Source: CAZZKE01 sp964655005 (lineage in GTDB: Bacteria; Pseudomonadota; Alphaproteobacteria; Rhodospirillales; JABHCV01). From it: DNA of 55,646 nt. The notes beneath the pieces were generated by a model, which was not told the DNA's origin, ran no database searches, and saw only the letters and a program-made list of their open reading frames with translations. The stretch spans positions 1-55,646 of the forward strand of contig CAZZKE010000012.1 in assembly GCA_964655005.1 (NCBI GenBank), written 5' to 3'. Made by a program: the position numbers and the translations under genes. Below, piece by piece: positions 26,119-34,881 of this stretch (the first letter of the stretch is position 1; every line of letters begins with the position of its first letter).

Positions 26119-26567
26119 GCGGTCGTCTCGGCGACGGCGAACCCGGTGGAATTAAGCATGAATGCCGCGGCGCAGTGGGCTACCGGATCGTTTCGGTCGC
26201 CCTGGTGGGCCAGGGCGCGCACGAAGGCTACGCTTCTGGTCAGCCGGTAGCATTCGGCCTCGCCGGTTATCGCCTTGCCGGGCCGGGCCGGTTGTAAATA
26301 ATCGATGCGCAGGTCCAGCGTCGCTACCGCTGATTCGGCCGGCACGGAAGCCGCCGCCGCCAGCCCCGCAGCGGTATCGATCACCGTTGAAATGACGCCG
26401 CCATGCAGGACCCCGGTCTGCGGGTTGCCGACCAGACGGTCACTGTAATCAAGCCGCATCACGGCCCGTCGGGGCGCCAGCGAAATAATTTTCAGACCCA
26501 TTTCCCGGCAATGGGGAATACTTTCGAAGGCGGCGGCCAGTCGCGCCAATTGGGTGTCGTCGGGCAT
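26115..26567 (-). CDS. PaaI-family hotdog thioesterase (copy 1)
   Basis: A 150-residue hotdog protein: RLVGNPQTGVLHGGVISTVI, then DTAAGLAAAA carries the HGGxxxxxxDxAxG motif of PaaI thioesterases, followed by TLDLRIDYLQPARPG. It is the first gene of the unit thioesterase, thioesterase, FKBP-rhodanese. It is divergent from mtnP; the 201 bases between contain AT-rich patches but no promoter I can defend. Substrate unknown. Confidence 0.85.
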   Translation of the reverse strand: MPDDTQLARLAAAFESIPHCREMGLKIISLAPRRAVMRLDYSDRLVGNPQTGVLHGGVISTVIDTAAGLAAAASVPAESAVATLDLRIDYLQPARPGKAITGEAECYRLTRSVAFVRALAHQGDRNDPVAHCAAAFMLNSTGFAVAETTA

Positions 26568-26768
26568 GGGGTGGTGTTTTTCAGGCTAGGTTCAGGAAGC
26601 GCGGACTATATAAGCCATTATCGGCGGCGGTGTCCTATTTTATCGCCATATCGGCATGAACTTTGATATAACCGGAAAAAAATCAGAGGATCGGAATGAT
26701 TTGCCGGTGGAATTTATTTAGCCGGCGATCGGCCCGAAAGCCCACCAGTCCAGAGGGAATGACAGCGA

Positions 26769-27656
26769 ATGGCAGATATGGAAATAACCCCGGTTGTCGG
26801 GGTCATCGGCGGCAGCGGTGTATACGATATCGCCGGCTTGCAGAATACCCGCTGGGAACGTGTTTCATCACCCTTCGGCGAACCATCCGACGAGTTGTTG
26901 TTCGGCGAACTGGCCGGCCAGCCGCTGGTGTTTCTGCCGCGGCACGGGCGTGGCCACCGGATACCGCCATCGGAACTGAATTTCCGCGCCAACATCGACG
27001 CCCTGAAACGCGCCGGGGTCACGGAAATCCTGTCGATCAGCGCCTGCGGCTCCCTGAAAGCGAAACTGCCGCCGGGTCATTTCGTTATCGTCGATCAGTT
27101 CATCGACCGCACCTTCGCCCGCCAGAAAAGCTTCTTCGGGACCGGCCTGGTGGCCCATGTAAGCCTGGGAGACCCGGTTTGCCGGCGTTTGGGTGATGCC
27201 GTTGAAAACGCCGTCAGGGAACTCGCCATCCCCTATCAGCGTGGCGGAACATACCTGGTCATGGAAGGCCCGCAGTTTTCGACTCTTGCGGAATCCGAAC
27301 TTTACCGGTCCTGGGGCTGCGACGTTATCGGCATGACCAACATGCCGGAAGCCAAATTGGCCCGCGAAGCCGAAATGTGTTACGCCAGCATCGCCATGGT
27401 CACCGATTTTGACTGCTGGCATCCGGACCACGATGACGTCACCGTCGAGGCCATTGTCAAGGTGCTGCTGGACAATGCCGACAAGGGCCGGGCGCTGGTT
27501 AAAAAGGTCGCCCCGGCCCTGGCCGGGCGCGACGGGGTATGCCCTTGCGGCTGCCACACGGCGCTGGAAACGGCAATCATCACCGCGCCCGAAGCCCGCG
27601 ACCGGGCGCTGGTCGAAAAACTCGACGCCGTTGCCGGACGGGTACTGAAAGGTTGA
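26769..27656 (+). CDS. mtnP: S-methyl-5'-thioadenosine phosphorylase MtnP
   Basis: MtnP cleaves methylthioadenosine to adenine and methylthioribose-1-phosphate, the first step of methionine salvage. The 295 residues contain the family motifs VGVIGGSGVYDIAGL, LPRHGRGHRIPPSELNFRAN, QFIDRT and VMEGPQFSTLAES, then the base-binding GMTNMPEAKLAREAEMCYA and TDFDCW. A purine-rich gagggaa stretch lies about 10 bases before the ATG. mtnA, the next enzyme of the pathway, starts 4 bases after the stop. The CPCGCH stretch near the C-terminus is cysteine-rich. Confidence 0.95.
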   Translation: MADMEITPVVGVIGGSGVYDIAGLQNTRWERVSSPFGEPSDELLFGELAGQPLVFLPRHGRGHRIPPSELNFRANIDALKRAGVTEILSISACGSLKAKLPPGHFVIVDQFIDRTFARQKSFFGTGLVAHVSLGDPVCRRLGDAVENAVRELAIPYQRGGTYLVMEGPQFSTLAESELYRSWGCDVIGMTNMPEAKLAREAEMCYASIAMVTDFDCWHPDHDDVTVEAIVKVLLDNADKGRALVKKVAPALAGRDGVCPCGCHTALETAIITAPEARDRALVEKLDAVAGRVLKG

Positions 27657-27660
27657 ACTG

Positions 27661-28758
27661 ATGCAAATCGACGGTACACCTTTCCGCACCATTTGGGTCG
27701 GCAGCGATGGCCATACGGTCGAAATCATCGACCAGACCCGCTTGCCCCACGAATTTACCATAGTCGAATTGAAGTCGCTGGATGACGCGGCCCGCGCTAT
27801 CGCCGACATGCAGGTGCGCGGGGCGCCGCTGATTGGCGCCACGGCGGCCTATGGCATGGCCTTGGGCGTTCGCGGCGACGGTACCGACGCGGGCCTGGAA
27901 AACGCCTACGATGTGCTGTATGCGACCCGCCCGACGGCGGTTAATCTGCGCTGGGCCCTGGACCACCTTAGGGCCCTGCTGGAACCGTTGCCCGAGGGCG
28001 AACGCCAGGCTGCCGCCTACGCCCGGGCCGGGGAAATCGCCGATCAGGACGTCGAAATTTGCTCGTCGCTGGGTGAACACGGCAAGGAAATCATCGAACG
28101 CATGTGGATCGAAAAGGGCCGTCCGGAACGATTGAACGTGCTTACTCACTGCAACGCCGGCTGGCTCGCCACGGTCGACTGGGGCACCGCCCTGGCCCCC
28201 GTCTACAAGGCCCATAACGCCGGCATCCCGGTTCATGTATGGGTCGATGAAACCCGACCGCGCAACCAGGGCGCTTCGTTGACGGCGTGGGAACTGGGCC
28301 GGCACGGGGTGCCCCATACGCTGATCGTCGATAACGTCGGCGGCCACCTGATGCAGCATGGGCTGGTCGATTTGTGTATTACCGGCACCGACCGGACCAC
28401 GGCGGCGGGCGATGTCTGCAACAAGATCGGCACGTACCTGAAAGCCCTGGCGGCTCATGATAACGGCGTACCGTTCTATGTCGCCCTGCCGGGACCGACC
28501 ATTGACTGGACTATCAGTGACGGCGTCGCCGACGTACCCATCGAACAGCGGGACCCCAGCGAAGTTACCCATCTGACCGGGCGAACATCCGACGGTCGCC
28601 TGGAAACCATCGTCATTTGCCCGGATAACAGCGCCGTGGCCAATTACGCCTTCGATGTTACCCCGGCCCGCCTGGTCACCGGGCTGATCACCGAACGCGG
28701 CGTGGCGGAAGCCAGTGAGGCCGGTTTGGCCGGGCTTTATCCGGAACGCGCCGGATGA
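27661..28758 (+). CDS. mtnA: Methylthioribose-1-phosphate isomerase MtnA
   Basis: MtnA isomerises 5-methylthioribose 1-phosphate to the ribulose form. The 365-residue protein resembles eIF2B but has the MtnA catalytic cysteine in LTHCNAGWLATVDWGTAL and the aspartate in TDRTTAAGDVCNKIGTY. The N-terminal VRGAPLIGATAAYGMAL motif is also present. It directly follows mtnP, completing the early salvage pathway; no later mtn genes are in the window. The stop overlaps the PilZ start as ATGA. Confidence 0.96.
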   Translation: MQIDGTPFRTIWVGSDGHTVEIIDQTRLPHEFTIVELKSLDDAARAIADMQVRGAPLIGATAAYGMALGVRGDGTDAGLENAYDVLYATRPTAVNLRWALDHLRALLEPLPEGERQAAAYARAGEIADQDVEICSSLGEHGKEIIERMWIEKGRPERLNVLTHCNAGWLATVDWGTALAPVYKAHNAGIPVHVWVDETRPRNQGASLTAWELGRHGVPHTLIVDNVGGHLMQHGLVDLCITGTDRTTAAGDVCNKIGTYLKALAAHDNGVPFYVALPGPTIDWTISDGVADVPIEQRDPSEVTHLTGRTSDGRLETIVICPDNSAVANYAFDVTPARLVTGLITERGVAEASEAGLAGLYPERAG

Positions 28759-29180
28759 CCGACGAAGACCACCCGGAAAAGAAATTCATCGAAAAACGCG
28801 GGCACCCGCGCTACACGGTCAACAAAAATGTGCGGATCGAGATCGATGGTGAAGTCGTGCACGGCGAAACCGGCGATATTTCACTCGGCGGCATTGCGGT
28901 CAATTCATTGGTCAAATTGACCACGGAACAGTTCGTCAGGCTGCATCTGGAAAAAATTGGCGAGTTGACCGGCGAAGTAGTGCGCGAATTGGAACGGGGT
29001 TTTGCCGTCGAGTTCGAAACCCTGGAAGACAATGGTTCGGTCCTGGAAGACAAGCTGCGGGCGATGATGGGCAACAATAATAATGACGGCAAGGAACAGG
29101 CGGGCGATGATCCCGCCGGCGAACGGGCGCGTATGGAAGCCCAGCTTATGGCAATGCTGAACGGCGATGATGACGATTAA
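28755..29180 (+). CDS. PilZ domain protein
   Basis: A 141-residue protein with a single PilZ domain (about 12-90) carrying both c-di-GMP-binding motifs: KRGHPRYTV (RxxxR type) and DISLGGIAV (D/NxSxxG). The rest is an acidic, Asn/Asp/Gly-rich low-complexity tail ending GDDDD. It is translationally coupled to mtnA by ATGA, so its expression is tied to methionine salvage. No output domain is attached, so it probably acts by protein-protein contact. Confidence 0.88.
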   Translation: MTDEDHPEKKFIEKRGHPRYTVNKNVRIEIDGEVVHGETGDISLGGIAVNSLVKLTTEQFVRLHLEKIGELTGEVVRELERGFAVEFETLEDNGSVLEDKLRAMMGNNNNDGKEQAGDDPAGERARMEAQLMAMLNGDDDD

Positions 29181-29307
29181 TACCAAGTTGCTTGTTTTCC
29201 GGCATCCCGTAAGGTCGTTGTCAGGTTGGTCAGGTATGATCCTCTCCAGATTGGTACAGGAACGCCCCGATTCGGGGAATATATGGAAAATATATAAAGG
29301 ATTAGGG

Positions 29308-30120
29308 ATGATCTTCCGGAAAGCCATAGCTTCAATAATAGTTATCTCGGGGATTAGTCTGGCCGGACCGGTTGACGCGGCTTCGGTGGATCTGGATTTC
29401 ACATCGGCGTTCAGGATAAACAAGGGCAGGACCTATAGTCCGGATCCCAACGTCACTATCACGGCGCGCGGCAATATCGACCCAGCGGATGATCTAAATC
29501 CCGTTGCCGCCGGCTTGCAGTCGAATTCCAATCAGAACACGATCGTGCTGTCCAGGGGCGGTATGGGTGTCCAGGAACCTAACGGGCATAGCGGATCGAC
29601 CGGTATTTCCGGCCGGGGTCACGAAGAAAACGAAGAAGTGATTTTTGATTTTGGGTTGTCGATTTGGGCTTCCTCGGCGGTGCTTGGGCTGGGCCGGTAC
29701 ACGAATGGGACCATGAGTTCCACTCATCACGGCGGACATGGTTCCAGGCATGGCGCCGGACGTGCGGATGCCCCGTACCTGTACCTGTTCGTAGATCGGC
29801 TGAATGATTATCTGGTTTTCGATCCCGAAGATATCGCGGCGGAATTTTCGTATGCGCCAGGGTCACGCCGGAAGGGGACGCTGGCCTTCGGCGATCTTAT
29901 TTCCCGTCTGGACGTATTTGGTCAGGCCTTGTTGAGCGACGATTTGATTTCGTCATTTAAATTACGCAATTCTAGGGGTGAAATGACCATCACATCTTTT
30001 TCCGGTGACGATTTAACAGCCATTCCCCTGCCTGCCGCATTGCCCCTGTATGGCACCGGTCTGGCGGTTATGGGTTTGGTCGGCTGGCGCAAGCGGCGCA
30101 AGGCGGCGGCGCTCGCCTGA
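29308..30120 (+). CDS. Exported protein with VPLPA/PEP-CTERM-type sorting tail
   Basis: A 270-residue exported protein starting at the ATG 29308, preceded by aaagga. The signal peptide is IASIIVISGISLAGPVDAA. The C-terminus (from about 238) is AIPLPAALPLYGTGLAVMGL followed by a WRKRRK cluster, a VPLPA/PEP-CTERM tripartite signal recognised by an exosortase in the inner membrane. A loop at about 138-148 (STHHGGHGSRH) is rich in His and Gly and could bind metal. No catalytic motif is seen. The upstream 127 bases contain a CCCCGA-T-TCGGGG dyad (29265-29277). Likely surface or matrix protein; no exosortase gene is in the window. Confidence 0.75.
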   Translation: MIFRKAIASIIVISGISLAGPVDAASVDLDFTSAFRINKGRTYSPDPNVTITARGNIDPADDLNPVAAGLQSNSNQNTIVLSRGGMGVQEPNGHSGSTGISGRGHEENEEVIFDFGLSIWASSAVLGLGRYTNGTMSSTHHGGHGSRHGAGRADAPYLYLFVDRLNDYLVFDPEDIAAEFSYAPGSRRKGTLAFGDLISRLDVFGQALLSDDLISSFKLRNSRGEMTITSFSGDDLTAIPLPAALPLYGTGLAVMGLVGWRKRRKAAALA

Positions 30121-30121
30121 A

Positions 30122-30850
30122 ATTTTCGACCATGCCCTGATCGGCGTCGCCAATCTGGAAACGGCGCGGGGCGCTTACGAGCGTCTCGGTTTCACGACCT
30201 GCCCGCGCGGTCGTCACATCGGCTGGGGCACGGCCAATTATTGCATCATGTTTCCGGACGACTATCTGGAACTGCTGGGCATCGTCGATGCCTCACAATT
30301 CACCAACAACCTGGACAACTTTCTGGCCGAACATGGCGAGGGACTGCTCGGCATGTGTTTCGCGAGCGACGATATCGACGCCCTGGGGAAAAAATTCGGG
30401 ACCGAACCAAGCGATCTTAAACGCCTGCTGGAGCTGCCCGAAGGCGCGGTCGAACCGCGCTTCCGGCTGCTCCACCCGCCGCCCGGTACCCTGCCGGGCC
30501 TGTCGGGGTTTTTCTGCCAGCACCTGACCCCGGAACTGATGCGCCGCCCGGAATGGCTGGTTCACGCCAACGGCGCCGCCGGAATCGCCGACGCGACCAT
30601 AGCCGTCGCCGACGTGGCGGCGGCGGTTCGGGCCTATGACCGTGTATTCGGCGAAAACGGCCTCAGGTTCGTTCAATCGGATGGCGATGAAGGACTGATC
30701 GAATTAGCCGTCCGGGTCGCCGGCCTGGATGCCGCAGCCGCCGTTCTGGAAGGATCCGGGGTGGCCTTCAGCAGATTCAAGGACAGCCTGGCCATCGCCC
30801 CGGACGAGGCCTGCGGCGTTTCGCTTATGCTGGTTGCCGGGACCGGGTGA
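30122..30850 (+). CDS. VOC/glyoxalase-like protein with an atypical start
   Basis: A glyoxalase-like protein (about 243 residues) with two vicinal-oxygen-chelate-type halves: IFDHALIGVANLETARGAYE, then RLGF at the start and ATIAVADVAAAVRAYDRVFG in the second half. The family sequence begins right after the upstream stop (TGAAATT), but the only in-frame position there is an ATT at 30122; no ATG, GTG or TTG is nearby. The only in-frame ATG (30050) would add 24 residues read out of frame from the upstream sorting tail. So either ATT is used with re-initiation, or the start is damaged. The end overlaps the convergent MFS gene by 26 bases. Confidence 0.7.
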   Translation: MFDHALIGVANLETARGAYERLGFTTCPRGRHIGWGTANYCIMFPDDYLELLGIVDASQFTNNLDNFLAEHGEGLLGMCFASDDIDALGKKFGTEPSDLKRLLELPEGAVEPRFRLLHPPPGTLPGLSGFFCQHLTPELMRRPEWLVHANGAAGIADATIAVADVAAAVRAYDRVFGENGLRFVQSDGDEGLIELAVRVAGLDAAAAVLEGSGVAFSRFKDSLAIAPDEACGVSLMLVAGTG

Positions 30851-32006
30851 CGGCGTACCACAGCACGACCAGCGCGGTTACCGCAATGAATGGCAAGGAG
30901 AACAGGTTGACGGTGTTCCAGTCGTAGGCGTTGAGCAGGGCGCCGGATGACAGCGAGGCGGCGGCCACCGTGCCGAATACCAAAAAGTCGTTAGTCGCCT
31001 GCACCTTGGCCCGTTCGCTCGGTTGATAGGTTTCAGTCAGCAGGGTCGAGGCGCCGACGAAGGTGAAATTCCAGCCCAGTCCCAAGGCGAACAGGGCCGC
31101 CGAAAAGCTGAATATATCGACCCCGTTGATGGCCAGCGTGACACAAACGAACAACAGGACAAGGCCGGTAAACATTACCTTCAGGGCCCCGAAGCGGTGG
31201 ATCAGGCTGCCGGTGAACAGCGACGGCACAAACATCGCCATGACATGCCACTGAATAACCGAAGCCGAATCGGCAATGCCGAAACCGCTGTCCTGCATGG
31301 CCAGCGGCGTCGCCGTCATAATCAGGCTCATCACCGCATAGCCGACGGTGCCGGTCATGGCGGCGACAATAAATACCGGCGCCCTGGTAATCTGCGGCAG
31401 TGGTCGCCCGGACGAACGAATGTCGTCGTCCGTGGGCCTGGGGATCGAAAGAAACGACAGTATGGTCAACGCCAGCAAGCCGACGGCGAACAGCGCTATA
31501 TAGGAGCCGATGAAGGGAACGGCCATCAAATCGTTGGTCCGGCGCACCAGCAACGGCCCGAGCACGGCGGCGGCGATGCCGCCGGATATTACCAGTGAAA
31601 TCGCCTTGGAGCGGAATTCCGGCGAAGCCACGTCGGCGGCGGCGAAACGGTAGTACTGGGCGAAACCGCCGTTGATTCCCATCACGAAGGTGGCCGCGAC
31701 AAATAACCAGAAAGCCTCGGTCCAGATGGCGTAGACAGACAGCGCCGCCCCCATCAGGCCGATTATCGCGCCCAGCATGAAACCGACCCGCCGCCCCATC
31801 CGCCGCATCAGCAGCGACGCCGGGATGGTGGTCATGGCGGTGGCCAGGACAACGGTCGAAACCGGCAGGGTGGCCAGGGACTTGTCGACCGCCAGCGTTT
31901 GCCCGACCAGGCCGCTTAGGCTAATCAGGGTGATCTGATTGGTCATGAACAGGGCCTGGCTGCCGAACAGCACGGCGACGTTCCTGTGTTCACGTTTTAA
32001 AGGCAT
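30825..32006 (-). CDS. MFS transporter
   Basis: A 393-residue major-facilitator carrier with about 12 hydrophobic segments. The loop between TM2 and TM3 has LLMRRMGRRVGFMLGAIIGL, the MFS motif A position. The central loop (SIPRPTDDDIRSSGRPLPQ) separates two six-helix halves. Substrate is not predictable; the overall look is that of uncharacterised bacterial efflux-type MFS proteins. It is a single minus-strand gene, convergent with the VOC gene. The 141 bases upstream hold AT-rich patches but no promoter I can defend. Confidence 0.88.
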   Translation of the reverse strand: MPLKREHRNVAVLFGSQALFMTNQITLISLSGLVGQTLAVDKSLATLPVSTVVLATAMTTIPASLLMRRMGRRVGFMLGAIIGLMGAALSVYAIWTEAFWLFVAATFVMGINGGFAQYYRFAAADVASPEFRSKAISLVISGGIAAAVLGPLLVRRTNDLMAVPFIGSYIALFAVGLLALTILSFLSIPRPTDDDIRSSGRPLPQITRAPVFIVAAMTGTVGYAVMSLIMTATPLAMQDSGFGIADSASVIQWHVMAMFVPSLFTGSLIHRFGALKVMFTGLVLLFVCVTLAINGVDIFSFSAALFALGLGWNFTFVGASTLLTETYQPSERAKVQATNDFLVFGTVAAASLSSGALLNAYDWNTVNLFSLPFIAVTALVVLWYAVTRSRQPA

Positions 32007-32147
32007 TCTGGGGTCCGCATAAGAAGCATATTAATCTAGGCAGAGGCGCGGACCGTAACAGATATCGGCTACCGGACGCCACCGGATAATCATGCCATCG
32101 GCGCGGGGCCAAACGAATGATCCGGAACGCCGATGCCGATATGGCTA

Positions 32148-32807
32148 TTAATAAAAATCCTCGCGTCGCATGGCGTAATGGGTGGCGTCACCCGGCGTCA
32201 TCGGAAAGGCGTGGAAATCCTTGCGCAACCGGTGGCGAACATCAGAACTCAACGCGGTATCAAGGCTTTCGAAAGTATCAAAAACAACTTCATTTCCCAG
32301 AATACAGCCCGAATTCCGCATCCCCGACGGGTGCCGCCAGGGGACCGGCAGATAGCACAGGATATTCCTGACGCCCGGCAGTTCTTGCAGAATCGGCACA
32401 TGACTCCGCAGATAATGATCGACGAAATAACCGGCATCCTCGACCGGCGGAAAATAGCGCACGGCATAGGATACCGGGGCCGTCCGCCGGGTTCCAAAAG
32501 ACATGGTTTCGAACACGTCGTAATTCGCCGTCGCGCCGGCCGGCGGGGCCAGGGCGAGGCCGACTTCGGCGGCTTCGAACAGTTCGCTCAAGGCCGCCGT
32601 ATCCGGTACATCCAGTTCGATGACAACAGCCGGCGGCGCCCCGTCATCTATATAGGGATCCGTCGTTTGGCCCGGCGTATAAACGCTTATCCGGCTTATT
32701 TCCGACCGCCCGAGCAATCTCGGAATTGCCTCTTGGCGAAATTTCCGAAAAAACTCCCGGCCCTCTTCGGACGCTAAAAACAGCGTCTGAAAGTAGGCTA
32801 CCGGCAT
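32148..32807 (-). CDS. EthD-like dimeric alpha/beta-barrel protein
   Basis: A 219-residue protein resembling the EthD/Dabb group of ferredoxin-like small barrel proteins. The second half fits best: YFVDHYLRSHVPILQELPGV, then a strand and FHAFPMTPGDATHYAMRRE. The first half (LFLASEEGREFFRKFRQEAI, PAVVIELDVPDTAALSELFE) looks like another copy of the same fold. It starts 3 bases after the petC stop, with GGGA in between, so it is likely the fourth cistron of the bc1 operon. No function is known; the family includes ring-cleaving and polyketide-processing accessory enzymes. Confidence 0.6.
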   Translation of the reverse strand: MPVAYFQTLFLASEEGREFFRKFRQEAIPRLLGRSEISRISVYTPGQTTDPYIDDGAPPAVVIELDVPDTAALSELFEAAEVGLALAPPAGATANYDVFETMSFGTRRTAPVSYAVRYFPPVEDAGYFVDHYLRSHVPILQELPGVRNILCYLPVPWRHPSGMRNSGCILGNEVVFDTFESLDTALSSDVRHRLRKDFHAFPMTPGDATHYAMRREDFY

Positions 32808-32810
32808 TCC

Positions 32811-33599
32811 CTAATGCAGTTTTTTCCAGATCTTGACTTTCCAGGCGTACAGCATTCCGGTGAACACAATCAGGAACAAAATTACCTTTACGCCCATCGA
32901 TTTGCGCTGTTCCAGTTCCGGGCTGGCCGTCCAGGCCAGGAACGAGGCGATATCGCTGGCGTGCTGGGCCAGGGTCGCCGGCGTGCCGTCGGTATATTCG
33001 ACGGTATCGTCGGCCAGTGGCGGGGCCATGGCGATTTTGTTGCCGGGAAAGTATTCGTTGTAGTTCATGCCGTCGGCCAGTTCTATCCCGTCCGGCGCTT
33101 CTTCCTGGTATCCGGTGAGCAGGGCGTAAATATAATCGGCCCCGCCCGCCCGCGCCTTGGCCATCAGCGACAGATCGGGCGGCAGGGCGCCGTTATTGCT
33201 GGCCCGGGCCGCCTGGTCATTGGGGAAAGGTGGCACGAGATGGTCGGACGGCAAGGCCTTCCGCATAACCATATCGCCTTCGTCGTTGGGGCCGCCTTCA
33301 ACCTCGAACTCGGCGGCAATCGCCTTTACCTCGTCTTTCGAAAGGCCGATCTCGGTCAGATTCCGATAGGCGATCAGGTTCAGGCTATGGCAACTCGAAC
33401 AGACTTCGGCGTAAATCTGATAACCGCGCTTTAGCGCCGCCCGGTCAAACGATCCGAAGATGCCGTTAAACGACCATGCCTGAGTGGGCACATCGACCTC
33501 GGCTTTCGCCGTTCCGGCAAGCGGTCCCGCAAGCAAGCCAACGGCCAGCGCCAGCGCCGCCAGGGTCCGTGACAACGGTATATATCGTGAGCTGTCCAT
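32811..33599 (-). CDS. petC: Cytochrome c1 subunit of the bc1 complex
   Basis: The heme-c subunit that passes electrons from the Rieske protein to soluble cytochrome c. It has 262 residues from the ATG at 33599, a signal peptide (ALALAVGLLAGPLAGTAKAE), the heme-binding CSSCH motif, and the distal Met region in KIAMAPPLADD. A C-terminal membrane anchor (VILFLIVFTGMLYAWKVKIW) holds it in the inner membrane. It overlaps the cytochrome b stop by one base (TAATG). Confidence 0.96.
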   Translation of the reverse strand: MDSSRYIPLSRTLAALALAVGLLAGPLAGTAKAEVDVPTQAWSFNGIFGSFDRAALKRGYQIYAEVCSSCHSLNLIAYRNLTEIGLSKDEVKAIAAEFEVEGGPNDEGDMVMRKALPSDHLVPPFPNDQAARASNNGALPPDLSLMAKARAGGADYIYALLTGYQEEAPDGIELADGMNYNEYFPGNKIAMAPPLADDTVEYTDGTPATLAQHASDIASFLAWTASPELEQRKSMGVKVILFLIVFTGMLYAWKVKIWKKLH

Positions 33600-34870
33600 T
33601 ATGACGTTCCTCCCTTGCCGGCATTGGCTTGTAGCACCGATGCGCTGATACTTTCCGGCGGTTGCAGGGTTCGTTCGAACTTGCCGATTAGCGGCACGAT
33701 GACCAGGAAATGCAGGAAGTAATACGCGGTGGCGGCTTGTCCGATAGGTATCCAGTAGCCTTCCGGCGGTTTGCCGCCAACGACGCCAAGCAGGATGGTG
33801 TCGGCCAGGAATATCCAGAAAAACTGCTTGTAGACAGGCCGGAAGCGGGCGCTGCGGACCTTGCCGCGGTCCAGCCACGGCAATACGGCCAGGATCAGCA
33901 CCGAAGAGAACATGGCGATCACGCCGCCCAGCTTGGCCGGGATGAACAGAATATCAAAGGTGATGGCCCGCAAGATCGCGTAGAACGGCAGGAAATACCA
34001 TTCCGGCACGATGTGTGGCGGCGTCACCAGCGAGTTGGCTTCGATATAGTTGTCCGGCTCGCCGAAGAAATCCGGAGCGAAGAACACAAACCCCAGATAG
34101 AAGATCATGAACACGCCCAATCCGAAGGCATCCTTGATGGTATAGTAGGGATGGAACGGAATGGTGTCTTCATCGCTTTTCACATCGACCCCGGTGGGGT
34201 TGCTTGAACGGTGAATATGCAGCGCCCACATGTGTATGAAGACCAGCGCGAAAATAATGAACGGCAGCAGGTAATGCAGCGAGAAGAAGCGGTTCAGGGT
34301 CGGGTTGCCGATGGAGAAACCGCCCCACAGCCAGGTCACGATAGACTTGCCGATCAACGGTATGGCTGAAAACAGGTTGGTGATAACGGTGGCGCCCCAG
34401 TAGCTCATCTGGCCCCATGGCAGGACATACCCCATGAAGGCCGTCGCCATCATCGCCAGGACCAGCATGACGCCAAGAATCCAGACCAGTTCCCTGGGCG
34501 ATTTGTACGATCCGAAGTACATGCCGCGGAACATATGAGTATAGACGAGGATGAAAAACATCGACCCGCCGTTCATATGAAGATAGCGCAGCAGCCAGCC
34601 GTAGTTTACGTCGCGCATGATCCGCTCGACCGAAACAAAGGCGTAATCCACATGCGGCGTGTACTGCATGGCCAGGACGATGCCGGTGGCGATCATGATA
34701 ACCATCATGATGCCGGCCAGGGATCCGAAGTTCCACCAATAGTTCAGGTTGCGTGGCGTCGGGTAATTGGAGCCGACGGAATTATCGATAAACGAAAATA
34801 TCGGCAGACGGTATTCGATCCACCGGACAACCGGGTTTTTCCATTCTCGCTGTTTGCCGGGAGTGCTCAT
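33599..34870 (-). CDS. petB: Cytochrome b subunit of the bc1 complex
   Basis: The membrane core of quinol:cytochrome c reductase, with the two b hemes and the Qo and Qi sites. It has 423 residues, 8 TM helices and heme-ligand His pairs (RYLHMNGGSMFFILVYTHMF in helix B; SLHYLLPFIIF and VFIHMWALH in helix D). The Qo-site PEWY motif appears in HIVPEWYFLPFYAILR. It is a separate b gene, as in Rhodobacter fbcFBC and unlike the fused b-c1 gene of Bradyrhizobium. It lies 11 bases after petA. Confidence 0.98.
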   Translation of the reverse strand: MSTPGKQREWKNPVVRWIEYRLPIFSFIDNSVGSNYPTPRNLNYWWNFGSLAGIMMVIMIATGIVLAMQYTPHVDYAFVSVERIMRDVNYGWLLRYLHMNGGSMFFILVYTHMFRGMYFGSYKSPRELVWILGVMLVLAMMATAFMGYVLPWGQMSYWGATVITNLFSAIPLIGKSIVTWLWGGFSIGNPTLNRFFSLHYLLPFIIFALVFIHMWALHIHRSSNPTGVDVKSDEDTIPFHPYYTIKDAFGLGVFMIFYLGFVFFAPDFFGEPDNYIEANSLVTPPHIVPEWYFLPFYAILRAITFDILFIPAKLGGVIAMFSSVLILAVLPWLDRGKVRSARFRPVYKQFFWIFLADTILLGVVGGKPPEGYWIPIGQAATAYYFLHFLVIVPLIGKFERTLQPPESISASVLQANAGKGGTS

Positions 34871-34881
34871 GGGACTGTCTC

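Noticed and set aside
27580..28572. 330-codon minus-strand frame over mtnA
   Set aside because: Shadow of mtnA, which has its catalytic residues and is coupled to neighbours on both sides.
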